A stretch of 64,000 bases of DNA. Source: Paraburkholderia silvatlantica (lineage in GTDB: Bacteria; Pseudomonadota; Gammaproteobacteria; Burkholderiales; Burkholderiaceae). Below the pieces are notes generated by a model. It made no database searches. It saw nothing but the letters and a program-made list of their open reading frames with translations, and was not told the origin of the DNA. The position numbers and the translations under genes were made by a program. The stretch spans positions 1 through 64,000 of the forward strand of contig NZ_QEOL01000015.1 of assembly GCF_003096715.1 (NCBI RefSeq), read 5' to 3'. Below, piece by piece: positions 25,788 through 34,495 of this stretch (position 1 is its first letter; each line of letters opens with the position of its first letter).

Positions 25788-26372
25788 ATGGCGCGACCAT
25801 CACTGCGGGAAAAAATCGTCGACTCCGGCGTCAGGACACTTCATGAGCGTGGGTTCGCCAGCGCAGGTGTGCGCGAGATCACGGCCGAGGCTGGTGTGCC
25901 GCAGGGCTGCTTCACCAACCACTTTCGATCCAAGGAGGCCTTTGGAATAGCTGTGCTTGATCGCTACCATGAGCGCACGCAGGCGATCATGGATGAGACA
26001 CTTCGCGATCAGCGCCTCCCGCCAGTAGCGCGGTTACGCGCTTACTTCGATACGATCATGGAATGGTTGGACGCTGCCGGCTGGCGATATGGCTGCCTGG
26101 TCGGCAACCTGAGCCTGGAGATGCCTGAGCATAGCGAACTGCTGCGCGAACACCTGGTACAGGTCTGCCGATCGCTCACGGCGTCATTCGCTGAGGCCAT
26201 TCGTGCGGGTCAGACCTCCGGTGAGATACGCTCTGACCTGGATGCCGACGATGCGGCGACCTTCCTGCTGGCGTCCTGGGAGGGGGCCATGATGCGCATG
26301 AAGGTTGATCGGAGTCCATTGCCCCTTGAGCAGTTCAAGCGAGTAATTTTCACCATGTTACTCATTCCCTGA
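25788..26372 (+). CDS. TetR/AcrR family transcriptional repressor
   Basis: A 194-residue regulator. The N-terminal HTH runs REKIVDSGVRTLHERGFAS, then GVREITAEAGVPQGCFTNHF with the recognition helix and the conserved F/Y-x-K pattern. The C-terminal domain, of TetR_C type, contains YGCLVGNLSLEM, typical of AcuR/YcnC-like reactive-compound sensors. It is divergent from the DUF1330 gene, with a palindromic operator in between. The inducer is unknown. Confidence 0.9.
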   Translation: MARPSLREKIVDSGVRTLHERGFASAGVREITAEAGVPQGCFTNHFRSKEAFGIAVLDRYHERTQAIMDETLRDQRLPPVARLRAYFDTIMEWLDAAGWRYGCLVGNLSLEMPEHSELLREHLVQVCRSLTASFAEAIRAGQTSGEIRSDLDADDAATFLLASWEGAMMRMKVDRSPLPLEQFKRVIFTMLLIP

Positions 26373-26632
26373 CAGTTTCGGTCCAACTCACCTTGACGAT
26401 ATAACGTGCTGCGATGTGAGGCGCCCCTGAGTGATGCAGTGTCAGTGACGCCTGTCACTAATGCAGTCGTACTGGTGCAATGGACATGTGCCTCTCACCG
26501 GAGATGTCGCTAGCGCTAGCCCGGAGCATAGGCTGCGTAATCATGACGCGGCTCGATGATCAAAATCGCGGCGCGCGTCTTCTACCGCGTGGAGATTCCC
26601 TTGCACTCGAAAATGGGCGAGGGCCCCGCCAC

Positions 26633-27226
26633 TCAAGCTCCATGGGTAGCCGGAGTGGTAGCGTTCGGAGAAACCTTGCGCGCCGCTTCAAGTGCGCTTG
26701 CGATCGAGGCGCGGCGCACCTCCTCGCTGCGCCCGAGTCCTTCCGCGACGACGAATTCGATATCGGAGACGCCTATGAACGTGAACACCGAGCGAAGCAG
26801 GGTCTCGGCGTGCTCGAACGCCTGATACGGGGAGCCCTCGCTATAAACATTTCCGCGCGCCAGCGCGACGATCACGCGCTTGCCCTGGGCAAGGCCGATT
26901 GGTCCATTCTCGCCGCGTGCGAAGGTCTTGCCGCGCACGACGATATGATCGATCCAGGCCTTGAGCTGAGTAGGAACCGAAAAATTGTAGAAGCCCGCCC
27001 CGATCACCACGACGTCGGTGTTGAGGAACTGCTGCACGTCGTCGCCGGCGTCGAGCGCCATGAACGCGTCGAAGGAGAGATGCGGGAGCGGTTCGCGGGC
27101 AAGATCGCGATAGGTGACATTCACGGCGTCGTGTGTTTCGACGATCCGCTCGACAATGGCGGCAGAGAGCACGCGGCTCGCCGAGTTTGCACCCATGATA
27201 CTGGAATCGAGATGGAGCAGGTTCAC
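26633..27226 (-). CDS. azoR: FMN-dependent NADH:quinone oxidoreductase / azoreductase
   Basis: A flavodoxin-fold enzyme of 197 residues that reduces quinones and azo compounds with NADH using FMN. The start VNLLHLDSSIMGANSASRVL is the phosphate-binding loop of AzoR; GAGFYNFSVPTQLKAWIDHI is the FMN-binding region and IVALARGNVY another conserved stretch. GTG at 27226 is chosen, with AGAGG seven bases upstream, because the first beta strand starts there; an ATG eleven codons earlier is less likely. It is divergent from an HxlR regulator, a common pairing for quinone or electrophile detoxification. Confidence 0.9.
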   Translation of the reverse strand: MNLLHLDSSIMGANSASRVLSAAIVERIVETHDAVNVTYRDLAREPLPHLSFDAFMALDAGDDVQQFLNTDVVVIGAGFYNFSVPTQLKAWIDHIVVRGKTFARGENGPIGLAQGKRVIVALARGNVYSEGSPYQAFEHAETLLRSVFTFIGVSDIEFVVAEGLGRSEEVRRASIASALEAARKVSPNATTPATHGA

Positions 27227-27316
27227 ATTTGGCCTCTGGTCTGGATTTGTGACAAGCACTATGCTATGTAACTAGAGGCGATTCGCCAAGAACGCATATT
27301 TTTAGGACCAGGTCAA

Positions 27317-27721
27317 ATGGATATGCCTGCCTCACCGGGCGTCAGCACCGAGTGCCATAAGGTTGGCAAGGTACTCGCCATAGTTGGCGACAAATGGACG
27401 GTGATGATTGTCAGGGTACTGATCGATCGGCCACGCCGCTTCAACGAGATCAAACGGACCATCGGCGGGATCTCGCAGCAGATGCTTACGCGTACCCTGA
27501 AGGCACTCGAGCGCGACGGCATGGTGAGCCGCACGGTCTACCCGACGGTGCCCCCGCAGGTCGAATATGCCCTGACGCAGCTCGGACAATCCCTCGCCGT
27601 GCCGGTTCGTGCCCTGGGTGCATGGGCGGGAGAGCATCTCGACGAGATCGAGAACAACCGGGCACGCTTTGATCGGGACAAAGATGCTCGCATCGATCGA
27701 CGCGGGTCCGGGCGGGCCTGA
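27317..27721 (+). CDS. HxlR family transcriptional regulator
   Basis: A 134-residue winged-helix protein of the HxlR/MarR-like family. The diagnostic stretch VGDKWTVMIVRVLIDRPRRF is followed by NEIKRTIGGISQQMLTRTLK, ALERDGMVSRTVYPTVPPQV and EYALTQLGQSL. It is divergent from azoR over a 90-base gap that must hold both promoters. Related YodB/QorR proteins sense quinones or diamide through an N-terminal Cys; here a Cys is present near residue 13 (STECHKVG). Confidence 0.9.
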   Translation: MDMPASPGVSTECHKVGKVLAIVGDKWTVMIVRVLIDRPRRFNEIKRTIGGISQQMLTRTLKALERDGMVSRTVYPTVPPQVEYALTQLGQSLAVPVRALGAWAGEHLDEIENNRARFDRDKDARIDRRGSGRA

Positions 27722-28346
27722 CGTTCGCTGGGGAAAGAGCGGCTCAGGTCGGTTATCTGCATGACTTCGGGGTCACGAGCGTGCGGGCAAAGCCTAACGC
27801 AGAAAAGGATCCGGGCGACGCGCAGATCGTGATCGGTTCAATACAGCTGAATCGTGCCACCATTGGATTGCTTTCGGGGTGCCTTTAATTTCCTGCGACA
27901 GCAGATAAGCGTTTAGCGCTGTCGGCGCCGGTCTTGCTCACGAGCCATAGCCCTTCATTCGTTGGCCAGCCATCGGATGCCCGGGGCTGATTCAACTTCA
28001 GGTCGTTGCGGACGAGATGCTGTGGCCCGCGGAGCAGCTTGCGTTGCAACGCCTGTTTTGGTGCCACCAATGCTTTCTGTGATTGGCCGCCTAGTTCCTC
28101 ACGACGGATGCCTGGTCCGCCTGCCGATGAGTTCGCCATGCTGCGGCGTTAATGCAGAGAATTTCAGGCGGCTACTACCACTCTCGTCGCCGTACAAAAT
28201 GAGTGACTTCTCTACATCAGCTTCAGGGTTTCCACCGCGATGTCCAGTTGATCGTGCTTCAAGGTGGAAAGGGCTTCGTGCATGTTTCATTTCGGACAAT
28301 GACATCTTTCAACCATCTGCGCATCTTTCATTGGGTGGAATATTGA
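27722..28346. other. Decayed stretch between hxlR and a LysR relic
   Basis: No intact gene. A short plus-strand frame up to about 27888 reads smoothly (GYLHDFGVTSVRAKP, then a valine/isoleucine-rich end) but is not recognised. The minus strand carries a possible LysR fragment at 27888-28090. The remainder looks non-coding. Confidence 0.4.
27888..28090 (-). pseudogene. Possible LysR effector-domain fragment
   Basis: The minus-strand text LLRGPQHLVRNDLKLNQPRA, then SDGWP, resembles the segment of LysR regulators that reads P.DL..H.CL.FN......WPF. Only this motif is convincing and the frame closes soon after. It may belong with the LysR N-terminal relic that starts at 28347 on the other strand, but the orientation differs. 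Confidence 0.3.
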
Positions 28347-28711
28347 ATGGATAGACTGGAAGCAATGTCGATCGTGCTGCTCACAATCGAAAAGGTGGCC
28401 TTACTGCGGCCGCGAATGCCTTGAGTTGCTGCTCCCGACCGTTAGCTGGAAGGTCACCGAACTCGAAGAGTACCTCGGCACGAAGTTGCTGCATCGTTCA
28501 ACGCGCAAGCTGACCTTGACCGATGCGGGCCAGGCTTGCGTCGAGTCGGCCAAACGCATGATGGAAGACTTAAGGAAACCGAACGAGCTGCGGTTGGGCG
28601 AGTACATCACTCCGCGAGGAGCGCGGGCTGCTGCCGCTCAAGATGAGAGTCTTCCTCGATTTCGCAGTCGACCGGTTGCGATTGGCTATGTCGGAGCTGG
28701 CTAAGGCCTGA
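28347..28711 (+). pseudogene. LysR family regulator, internally deleted and frameshifted
   Basis: The N-terminus starts MDRLEAMSIVLLTIEK, then after a frameshift continues PTVSWKVTELEEYLGTKLLH and RSTRKLTLTDAGQACVESAK, the winged HTH of LysR proteins. Soon after 28600 the frame of another part gives ERGLLPLKMRVFLDFAVDRL and a stop at 28709-28711, which is the typical C-terminal end of a LysR protein. About 190 residues in between are missing. The gene is dead. Confidence 0.7.
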
Positions 28712-28842
28712 CGGGCGTTCGCTCTACCAAATATAAGGAAGGGCTCGGACCGACGTGAAGCGGCATCGCGCTGTGTTGGGCCGATCCTTCAGCGCATCAA
28801 GACGTCCTCGATGCGTTCATGTAACTGGCTGTGACCGAACAG

Positions 28843-29195
28843 TGCCGTATCGCGGGTGCCACGCACCCCGAGCGTTACAACCCCCACACGTGGACCGACG
28901 AATACGCGCATCTGTCGCGGCCAGGACAGCGGGACATTCAGGGCGCGCGGCTGTATGACTACCGGACGAATGTCGTGTCGTATCCGGTGTGGCAGACGTG
29001 GCTGCCTGAGCATGAGCCGCCAACACTCTTCGTGTGGCGTCGCAACGATCCGTCTTGCGTGGGAGCCACCGCCTTCAGGCGCGATCTGCCGGATGCCGAG
29101 GTCCGTCTGCTCGACGCGGGGCACTTCGCAATGGATGAACAAAATGATGCGATTGCCACCTTCATCTCGAAGTTCATAGATATCCATCCCGGTTG
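28843..29195 (+). pseudogene. Alpha/beta hydrolase, C-terminal fragment
   Basis: About 115 residues of an epoxide-hydrolase-like alpha/beta hydrolase. HPERYNPHTWTDEYAHLSRP, DIQGARLYDYRTNVVSYPVW, EHEPPTLFVWRRND with the acid-residue strand, and LLDAGHFAMDE with the catalytic His are seen. The nucleophile elbow half of the protein is missing. A shorter, more decayed copy of the same sequence lies at 24887-24995. Confidence 0.7.
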
Positions 29196-29643
29196 TACCA
29201 CGAATGCGATGGGAACGATGGACAGTACAGTCCAGGTGGAGATCGATGCGGAAACGGGCGGCCGCGGCGTAGCGGACGTTGTCGAGCGCTACCGCAACTG
29301 AATGGGGCTGAAGTGCAGTCTCGAGTTATGTATGATTGGTGCTGATTGATGATATGCCGATGCCACGCAAACCCGCGCCAGCAAAGGGTCTGCTTTTCTG
29401 ACGGTAAGAGCGACGGTAAAGGCCTTTTTCAATCGCAGCTAAATCCTTTAACCATGCGGGTTTGGGCGATCAGTTGATGATCGAGTGGGTGAACACTCAG
29501 ATAAGAAATAGAAGAATATTTCGAGTTAGCCCCACTGAGGCACTCAGTGCTCGACAATTACATCAGATGCTTTTTCCGGCGCACTAACACCCCGATGCTC
29601 TATGTGGCATAGTGCGGGCATTGGTACAACGATGGGGGGGGCG
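29196..29643. promoter_or_regulatory. Intergenic region upstream of the H-NS gene
   Basis: No gene is recognised. The AT-richer portion from about 29410 to 29600 probably contains the promoter of the H-NS gene. No clear operator or hairpin was identified. Confidence 0.4.
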
Positions 29644-30201
29644 ATGGCTACGCTAGAAGATATTCAGGCAAAGATTGGTCGGTTGCAGGCGGAAGCGGAA
29701 GCAATCGTTAGGAAGCAGTCATTGGTCGCCATTCGCAAGATCGCCGAACTGATGGAAAAGCATGGTCTGACGTTAGCCGACCTTGAATCACACGTCGGCG
29801 GGAAAAAGCGCGGCCGGCAGACGGTTGGCGTAAAAGCTGCCAGCAAGCTAAATGGTGGAGCAAAGTACGTTGATCCGAGGAGCGGCGCGACATGGACTGG
29901 TCATGGTCGTGCACCGGCTTGGATTGCTAACGCCAAGAATCGAGACAAATTTTTAACTGATGCCAGCGCACGGCATCCTGCGAGTGCTGCCGAAAGGGCA
30001 AGCAAAGCCGGAAACTATGTTCGCGGGCCGCAGATTCCGAAATATCGCGATCCGGAAACGGGTGCAACATGGAGTGGACGGGGGCGCGCCCCGGCGTGGC
30101 TAGCGGAGGCCAAGGACCGGGCTGTATTTCTGATTAAAGGCAAGGGCAAAGCGGTGCCGAAGGCGACCACCGTGAGCCAGTCCCAGCGAAGAAGCTCGTG
30201 A
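29644..30201 (+). CDS. H-NS family nucleoid protein with two DNA-binding modules
   Basis: A 185-residue H-NS/MvaT-like histone. Residues 1-48 are the coiled-coil oligomerisation region (ATLEDIQAKIGRLQAEAEAI). Two copies of the C-terminal DNA-binding module follow: residues 75-104 with YVDPRSGATWTGHGRAPAWI and residues 134-163 with YRDPETGATWSGRGRAPAWL. The usual protein has one module and about 100 residues. The end is basic. The frame stays open beyond the TGA at 30199-30201 for 48 more codons of Ala/Lys/Pro-rich sequence, so the tail has probably been cut by mutation. The start is the ATG before TLEDIQ; an upstream in-frame ATG is unlikely. Such proteins silence transferred DNA, fitting the island that follows. 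Confidence 0.9.
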   Translation: MATLEDIQAKIGRLQAEAEAIVRKQSLVAIRKIAELMEKHGLTLADLESHVGGKKRGRQTVGVKAASKLNGGAKYVDPRSGATWTGHGRAPAWIANAKNRDKFLTDASARHPASAAERASKAGNYVRGPQIPKYRDPETGATWSGRGRAPAWLAEAKDRAVFLIKGKGKAVPKATTVSQSQRRSS

Positions 30202-30348
30202 CTAGAAAAGGTCACCGCTGGGAAAGCGATAGTTAGCGCAGCTCCTACAGGAAATCGTGCGGCGGGGCCGGCGAATTCGACCGCGAAGAAGATTGCCCCG
30301 AAGAGGGTAGTTGCAAAGGGGACGACAAAGCTGCGACGAGCACAGTAA
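30202..30348 (+). pseudogene. Cut-off basic tail of the H-NS protein
   Basis: Directly after the H-NS stop, the same frame reads LEKVTAGKAIVSAAPTGNRA, then STAKKIAPKRVVAKGTTKLR, to a stop at 30346-30348. Lys/Ala/Pro-rich tails of this kind are usual at the end of Burkholderia H-NS-like proteins. A neighbouring frame also gives PVPAKKLVT across the junction, so two compensating indels rather than one nonsense change may be responsible. Confidence 0.5.
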
Positions 30349-30535
30349 TGCAAAACGAGGAGGCGGTCGGCTCGGCAGTTCTGCTGTCGACTCATCGGTA
30401 CAGTTCGCGTGTGCTAATGTCGGTCGGTGCGCCGGCCTCGCGGGACCACCGGTAACGGCGTAGTGTCATTTGGTCGTTGCAGAATGGAGACAGCGAGGCG
30501 ACGTCGTCCGCGGGGCGCGAGAGTTGCGGGCAGCA

Positions 30536-30600
30536 TTTTCCTGCTGGTCTTGCGATCCGTTTTGTTCCGCCGTTTCTTGGGGGTAGATCTGGGGGTAACC
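30536..30600 (+). repeat. Pre-integrase segment, copy 1
   Basis: TTTTCCTGCTGGTCTTGCGA, then TCCGTTTTGTTCCGCCGTTT and CTTGGGGGTAGATCTGGGGG, is related to 32904-32970, which precedes the integrase. In P4-type islands the region just upstream of the integrase is next to the attachment site. This copy may thus mark the edge of another, lost island. Confidence 0.4.
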
Positions 30601-30712
30601 GGATAGCGCCACATCGAGCAATCCCTTGTTGGACGGACCTGAGCTGTCGTAGTGTGAACCCCACCCGGCCCAATTCTTTCTTGCCCGTCGTTGCCCCGCG
30701 CCATGACGCGCG

Positions 30713-30754
30713 ATGCAAAACAGCCAGGCCGTAAATCGCCTGGCTGTTTTGCAT
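30713..30754. terminator. Perfect 17-bp hairpin, probable bidirectional terminator
   Basis: ATGCAAAACAGCCAGGC (30713-30729) and GCCTGGCTGTTTTGCAT (30738-30754) pair perfectly around an eight-base loop. The AAAA/TTTT runs within the stem provide a U-tract on both strands. It lies just after the stop of the minus-strand gene at 30777, so it probably ends that transcript. Confidence 0.7.
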
Positions 30755-30776
30755 TTGAAGGCCCAACTCAGCGACA

Positions 30777-31097
30777 TCACTTCGGCGCACGCGCACGGTT
30801 TTCCGCGTCGCAGGCCGCGCGCAGCGCGTCGCCGAATTCCGGGGGCAGCGCCAGGACGCGCAGCACGTCGTCGACCGGCAGGCCGTAGCGCGCCGCGAGC
30901 GTGCCCGCCGTCGCGGCCGCCGCCATTCGGTTCATGCGCCGAACCGACTCGGCCGTGCTGAAACCCGCGACGAATCCCAGCGCGTACGCTTCCTTGAACT
31001 TCGACATTTCGGTCTTGTCGGGCGCTTCCGGCGCATTGGCGCCCGCCGCGAAGCCGAGCTCGACGATCGGTGGTGGTGCTTGCGGAATGCGCGTCAT
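30777..31097 (-). CDS. Hypothetical protein, 106 residues
   Basis: Not recognised. The protein starts MTRIPQAPPPIVELGFAAGA, then a charged stretch, and a hydrophobic part around EAYALGFVAGFSTAESVRRM followed by ATAGTLAARYGLPVDDVLRV, which suggests helices; the end is charged. Its ATG overlaps the stop of the upstream gene by four bases (ATGA), so the two are translated together. The longer same-frame reading upstream is Arg-rich and is a shadow. The terminator at 30713-30754 lies right behind it. Confidence 0.6.
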   Translation of the reverse strand: MTRIPQAPPPIVELGFAAGANAPEAPDKTEMSKFKEAYALGFVAGFSTAESVRRMNRMAAAATAGTLAARYGLPVDDVLRVLALPPEFGDALRAACDAENRARAPK

Positions 31098-31465
31098 GCC
31101 TCGTCGTCTTCGTTCAGGGCCGGGTCGCTCAGGTCGAGTTTCCATTCGCCGGCCTGCACGCTGCCGACGAGACGGTACGGATCGTATTGATCGGGACCCA
31201 GATGAGCCGGAAAGCCGTTCTTGGTTAGCGTGGTGAGCGAGCGGCGGTTGGGCGCGTCGCCGAAATCGCCGGGCTGGCGCGTGTACTCCCTCGCCACCTG
31301 CACGGCGTGGTCGACGCGCTCGCGCGCATCCCGCGCGAGATGGCGATACACGTGCGGGCTGTTCAGCGGATCGCCCTCGTTGTCCCCCGGCGGGCGGCTG
31401 ATATCTTTCAGGGGGGCGAGCGCGGCAATGACGTCCTTGATGGTCGGCGGCGCGAAATAGTCCAT
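31094..31465 (-). CDS. Hypothetical protein, 123 residues
   Basis: Not recognised. A soluble, acidic protein starting MDYFAPPTIKDVIAALAPLK and ending DLSDPALNEDDEA. The central part (SPHVYRHLARDARERVDHAV, then NRRSLTTLTKNGFPAHLGPD) is well balanced in composition, as in real proteins. It is the first gene of a two-gene unit with the 106-residue protein, and lies divergent from the 382-codon gene at 31595, with about 130 bases for both promoters. The three genes probably form one functional unit. Confidence 0.6.
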   Translation of the reverse strand: MDYFAPPTIKDVIAALAPLKDISRPPGDNEGDPLNSPHVYRHLARDARERVDHAVQVAREYTRQPGDFGDAPNRRSLTTLTKNGFPAHLGPDQYDPYRLVGSVQAGEWKLDLSDPALNEDDEA

Positions 31466-31594
31466 AGTCGTGGTCCTCGGTCGATACGTGGTTGGGTGAA
31501 GCTGCTATCGTTGCGAACAACACGCTCACGTTATCGGGCCAGCATGCCGGAGGCCACGACGAACAGGGTAAAACCAGTCCGGAGTTGACACTTG

Positions 31595-32740
31595 GTGAAA
31601 ATCGACTACACGCTGTCCGAGCTCTATGAGAAGGAGACGCTGGAGCGGATTTTCTGGATCGAAATCGCGAAGCGCAAGGCACGCGTGCGTCAGCCCGCCT
31701 GCTGGGCGCGGCTCGTGGATCTGCGGCGGGCGCTACAGCAGTTGTGGCGCGAGAAAGAAGCGCAATTGCAGGACGTGACGGCCGAAGACGGCGTTGATCT
31801 CGTTTTCGATCTCGTGCAGTTCGACTGGCGCATCGACGAGCTGGGCTGCGCGCCCTGCGACGAGGACTTCGTCCGCCGCGCGGCAGAGCAATTTGGTGGC
31901 GACGTGCAGCGTTTGCTCGACGAGATGGTCGACTATCGCGGCTTTCGCCTCGCCGACTTTTCGATCGAGAACCCGCTCGACGCGCTCTACGCCTGGTGGA
32001 CCTATATCCGGTCCGACGACGGCCGCAAGGCGCTCGGCGCGCAGGGGCGTTTTTCGAGCATGGGCGAACGCGAAGCGGCGACCACGCGGCAGCCGCCCCC
32101 CGACAGTGGCGCCGATCCGGCTGAGCGCACCAAGCCGCCCCCTCCGACGCTTCATACCTACCCAAATCCGTTGCGCCGCCCAGCGCGCGTCGTGCCAAAA
32201 AAATTCGACGTGTATGCGTCGGACCTGCAAGACATCGCGATCGACGGGCACACGCTCGAAAACCGGATCGTGCTCGTGTTCGACGCGTTCGAGCCGGTGC
32301 CGTCCGCAACCGCGATCGAGCTGGAGCTGAAGGCCGCGCGCGCGGGTCTGCGCGCGCGACGGATGATGGAGAAATTGGAGGCAGGCGACCTCCTCGATCC
32401 GATTTTCAGCGAAGACTCCGATCCCGATTCGGCGCTCGAGCCGCTGCTGCGCACGGCGATCCGGCCCGAGGCGCACGAACTGATGAGCGATTACAACCGC
32501 GTCGCACCGTTCATCGCGGGGTTCTACTGCTGGGATCGGATCGTCGTCGAGTCGTTTGGCATTTCCGCGGCGTACGACAAGACGATGGACGCCCTGCCGG
32601 GCGTGGGCCGCAAAACCGTGGCGGACGCCCGCAAGGCCGTCGGCGCGCGAATCGACGCCTACGAACCGGACCGGCTTCCGTGGCGCCGCGTGGCGGCGAG
32701 CGCCGGTTCGCCGGAGCCGGTTTCGGGAAAACCGACGTAA
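31595..32740 (+). CDS. Hypothetical protein, 381 residues
   Basis: Not recognised. It starts VKIDYTLSELYEKETLERIF at a GTG with GGAG upstream (a TTG directly precedes it). Residues 1-140 are helical and charged; a Pro-rich linker near 165-190 (TKPPPPTLHTYPNPLRRPA) separates a second domain. Near the end LPGVGRKTVADARKAVGARI resembles a helix-hairpin-helix, a DNA-contact motif, but this may be chance. It is divergent from the 123/106-residue pair and directly upstream of the integrase relic, so it is probably island cargo. Confidence 0.6.
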   Translation: MKIDYTLSELYEKETLERIFWIEIAKRKARVRQPACWARLVDLRRALQQLWREKEAQLQDVTAEDGVDLVFDLVQFDWRIDELGCAPCDEDFVRRAAEQFGGDVQRLLDEMVDYRGFRLADFSIENPLDALYAWWTYIRSDDGRKALGAQGRFSSMGEREAATTRQPPPDSGADPAERTKPPPPTLHTYPNPLRRPARVVPKKFDVYASDLQDIAIDGHTLENRIVLVFDAFEPVPSATAIELELKAARAGLRARRMMEKLEAGDLLDPIFSEDSDPDSALEPLLRTAIRPEAHELMSDYNRVAPFIAGFYCWDRIVVESFGISAAYDKTMDALPGVGRKTVADARKAVGARIDAYEPDRLPWRRVAASAGSPEPVSGKPT

Positions 32741-32903
32741 TCGGCTAGATGCTATGTGGGAGGGCAGCGGCAGTAAGTCCGACTGGAGTAAAACGGGATT
32801 TGCACACTCGTTTTCTCCGAAGGCCCACCATTTGTTATTCCGTCAACTTCTGGGACGTTCCATTCGGATCTCCCAAACCGTTGCTGGGTGGTCACTTGAG
32901 ACC

Positions 32904-32970
32904 ATTTCCTGCTCCGTCGGTTGCTGTTGCGACCCGTTGACTTCCTCAGTTTCGCGGGGGTGGTTTTGGC
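32904..32970 (+). repeat. Pre-integrase segment, copy 2
   Basis: TTTCCTGCTCCGTCGGTTGC, then TGTTGCGACCCGTTGACTTC and CTCAGTTTCGCGGGGGTGG, precedes the integrase start at 33003. It shares its order of motifs with 30536-30600. It would be expected to contain or adjoin the attachment site, though no tRNA end was recognised here. Confidence 0.4.
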
Positions 32971-33002
32971 GGTATGCCGTCCTTCTCGGCAGGAATAACC
33001 CC

Positions 33003-33954
33003 ATGCCCCTCTTCGATACCACTATTCGCGGCGTCAAGCCGGTCAAGCTGTCCGATGCCGGCGGTCTCTATCTTCTTCTGACTCCAAGCGGACCTCGCCT
33101 CTGGCGTATGAAGTACCGTTTTGCAGGGAAAGAAAAACTGTTTGCGCTCGGCGCCTATCCGACCGTATCGCTAAAGGACGCCCGTGACCGGCTCGACGAG
33201 GCGCGGAAGAAGCTTGCAGCGGGCTACGATCCAGGCGAAGCCAGGAAAGCAGAAAAAGCGACGGCAAAGGATCGCGCCGCGAACAGTTTCGAAGTCATTG
33301 TGCGAGAGTGGTTCGAATTGACGAGAGGCACATGGGAGGCGGAGTATGCCAGCCTCATCATGCATTGTCTGGAGCGCGACATGTTTTCGTCTCTGGGAGC
33401 GCGTCCAATCGCGGAGATCACGGCCGTAGAGCTATTAGCCGCGCTACGGAGGATTGAAAAGCGAGGCGCGATCGATACGACACATCGTGCCTTGCAGAAG
33501 TGCGGCCAGATTTTCCGCTACGCGGTGGTAACCGGGCGAACGGACCGCGATTCAACCGCTGATCTTCGCGAAGCTCTCAAGCCAGCACTGAAACAGCACT
33601 ACGCGTCGATCAAGGATCCGAAAGCTGTGCGAGCACTGATGTGCGCGATTCGGGACTATGTAGGTGGTTTTGAAACGAAATGCGCATTGCTAATCGGGAT
33701 TCTCACCTTTGTACGTCCGGGCGAGCTTCGAAAGGCTGAGTGGTCCGAATTCGACCTGGACCATGCTGAGTGGCACATCCGCAGTCGCTAGCGGTCCTAA
33801 GGGATCTTCACTCGGTAACTGGGCATGGACGTTACCTTTCCCAAGTGTTAGAGCCGCTTCTCGGCCAATGAGCGAGAACACAGTGAATGCCGCTCTCCGT
33901 AGGCTTGGATACCTGCGGCAACACCGCAATCGACTAGTTCTGGCGCAGACTTGA
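33003..33954 (+). pseudogene. P4-type site-specific integrase, inactivated by deletion
   Basis: A tyrosine recombinase of the P4/DUF4102 type. The N-terminal arm-binding domain starts MPLFDTTIRGVKPVKLSDAG and continues LYLLLTPSGPRLWRMKYRF; the core domain contains FVRPGELRKAEWSEFDLDHA with the first catalytic Arg. The frame stops at 33791 after EWHIRSR. Shortly after, another frame resumes with FPSVRAASRPMSENTVNAAL, the piece that normally lies some 35 residues further on, then ends at 33954. The HxxR and Tyr motifs are lost. The gene is dead, so the neighbouring island is now fixed. Confidence 0.85.
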
Positions 33955-34495
33955 TGTGACGTTGCCAAGCTCGCCCAGTGCAGCACGGATACCACCGTGC
34001 AACGCAGGCAGTGTTCTTGCGTTTGCAGGGCTTTCTTACTGCCATATTCCGTTTGTATTTTGCGTAGGGACTGAGAAACCAACTCCAGCGGTAGTCAATC
34101 CGGGGGTGGCCCGCATAAGAAAACTGTGCTGGCAGGAGGCGTCGTCGAATCTCGGGGACTATTTGCACGCTGGCCGGCGCCCGCCACGTGGGCGAGACCC
34201 CGCAGATGTCCGAACTTCGTCACGACTAGCACACGGAAAGCCTTAGTGCTTTGCGTTACATCAATATGGCCGCTCATGTGTTCCTCGCCGAAAGCGGCTT
34301 GCCTGGGCTATTTTGTCAACCCTCCGGCTCAATGTTGTCGCGCTAAAGATGCTTGCGATGCGTACCCCGCAACTTACCGTGAGATGTTGCTGGATATGGC
34401 ATTAGAATCGCCGCTGGCGTGCCCCTCATTTTCGACGAGACCCACTCGATTGTGTCGGGAGAGGCACAACGCGAAAATGTGACCGTAGAGGCGTA
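33955..34495. other. Gene-free stretch between the integrase relic and a diguanylate cyclase
   Basis: No protein with recognisable features is seen on either strand. The stretch is probably island debris plus the promoter of the gene at 34496, which has an AGAGG element shortly before its ATG. Confidence 0.5.

Larger units (their letters stand above)
30349..30776. other. Non-coding stretch with an integrase-upstream relic and a terminator
   Basis: No gene is recognised. It holds a segment (30536-30600) similar to the DNA just before the integrase gene at 33003, and a perfect 17-bp hairpin at 30713-30754. Frames on the minus strand here are Arg/Thr-rich and look like shadows. Confidence 0.45.
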
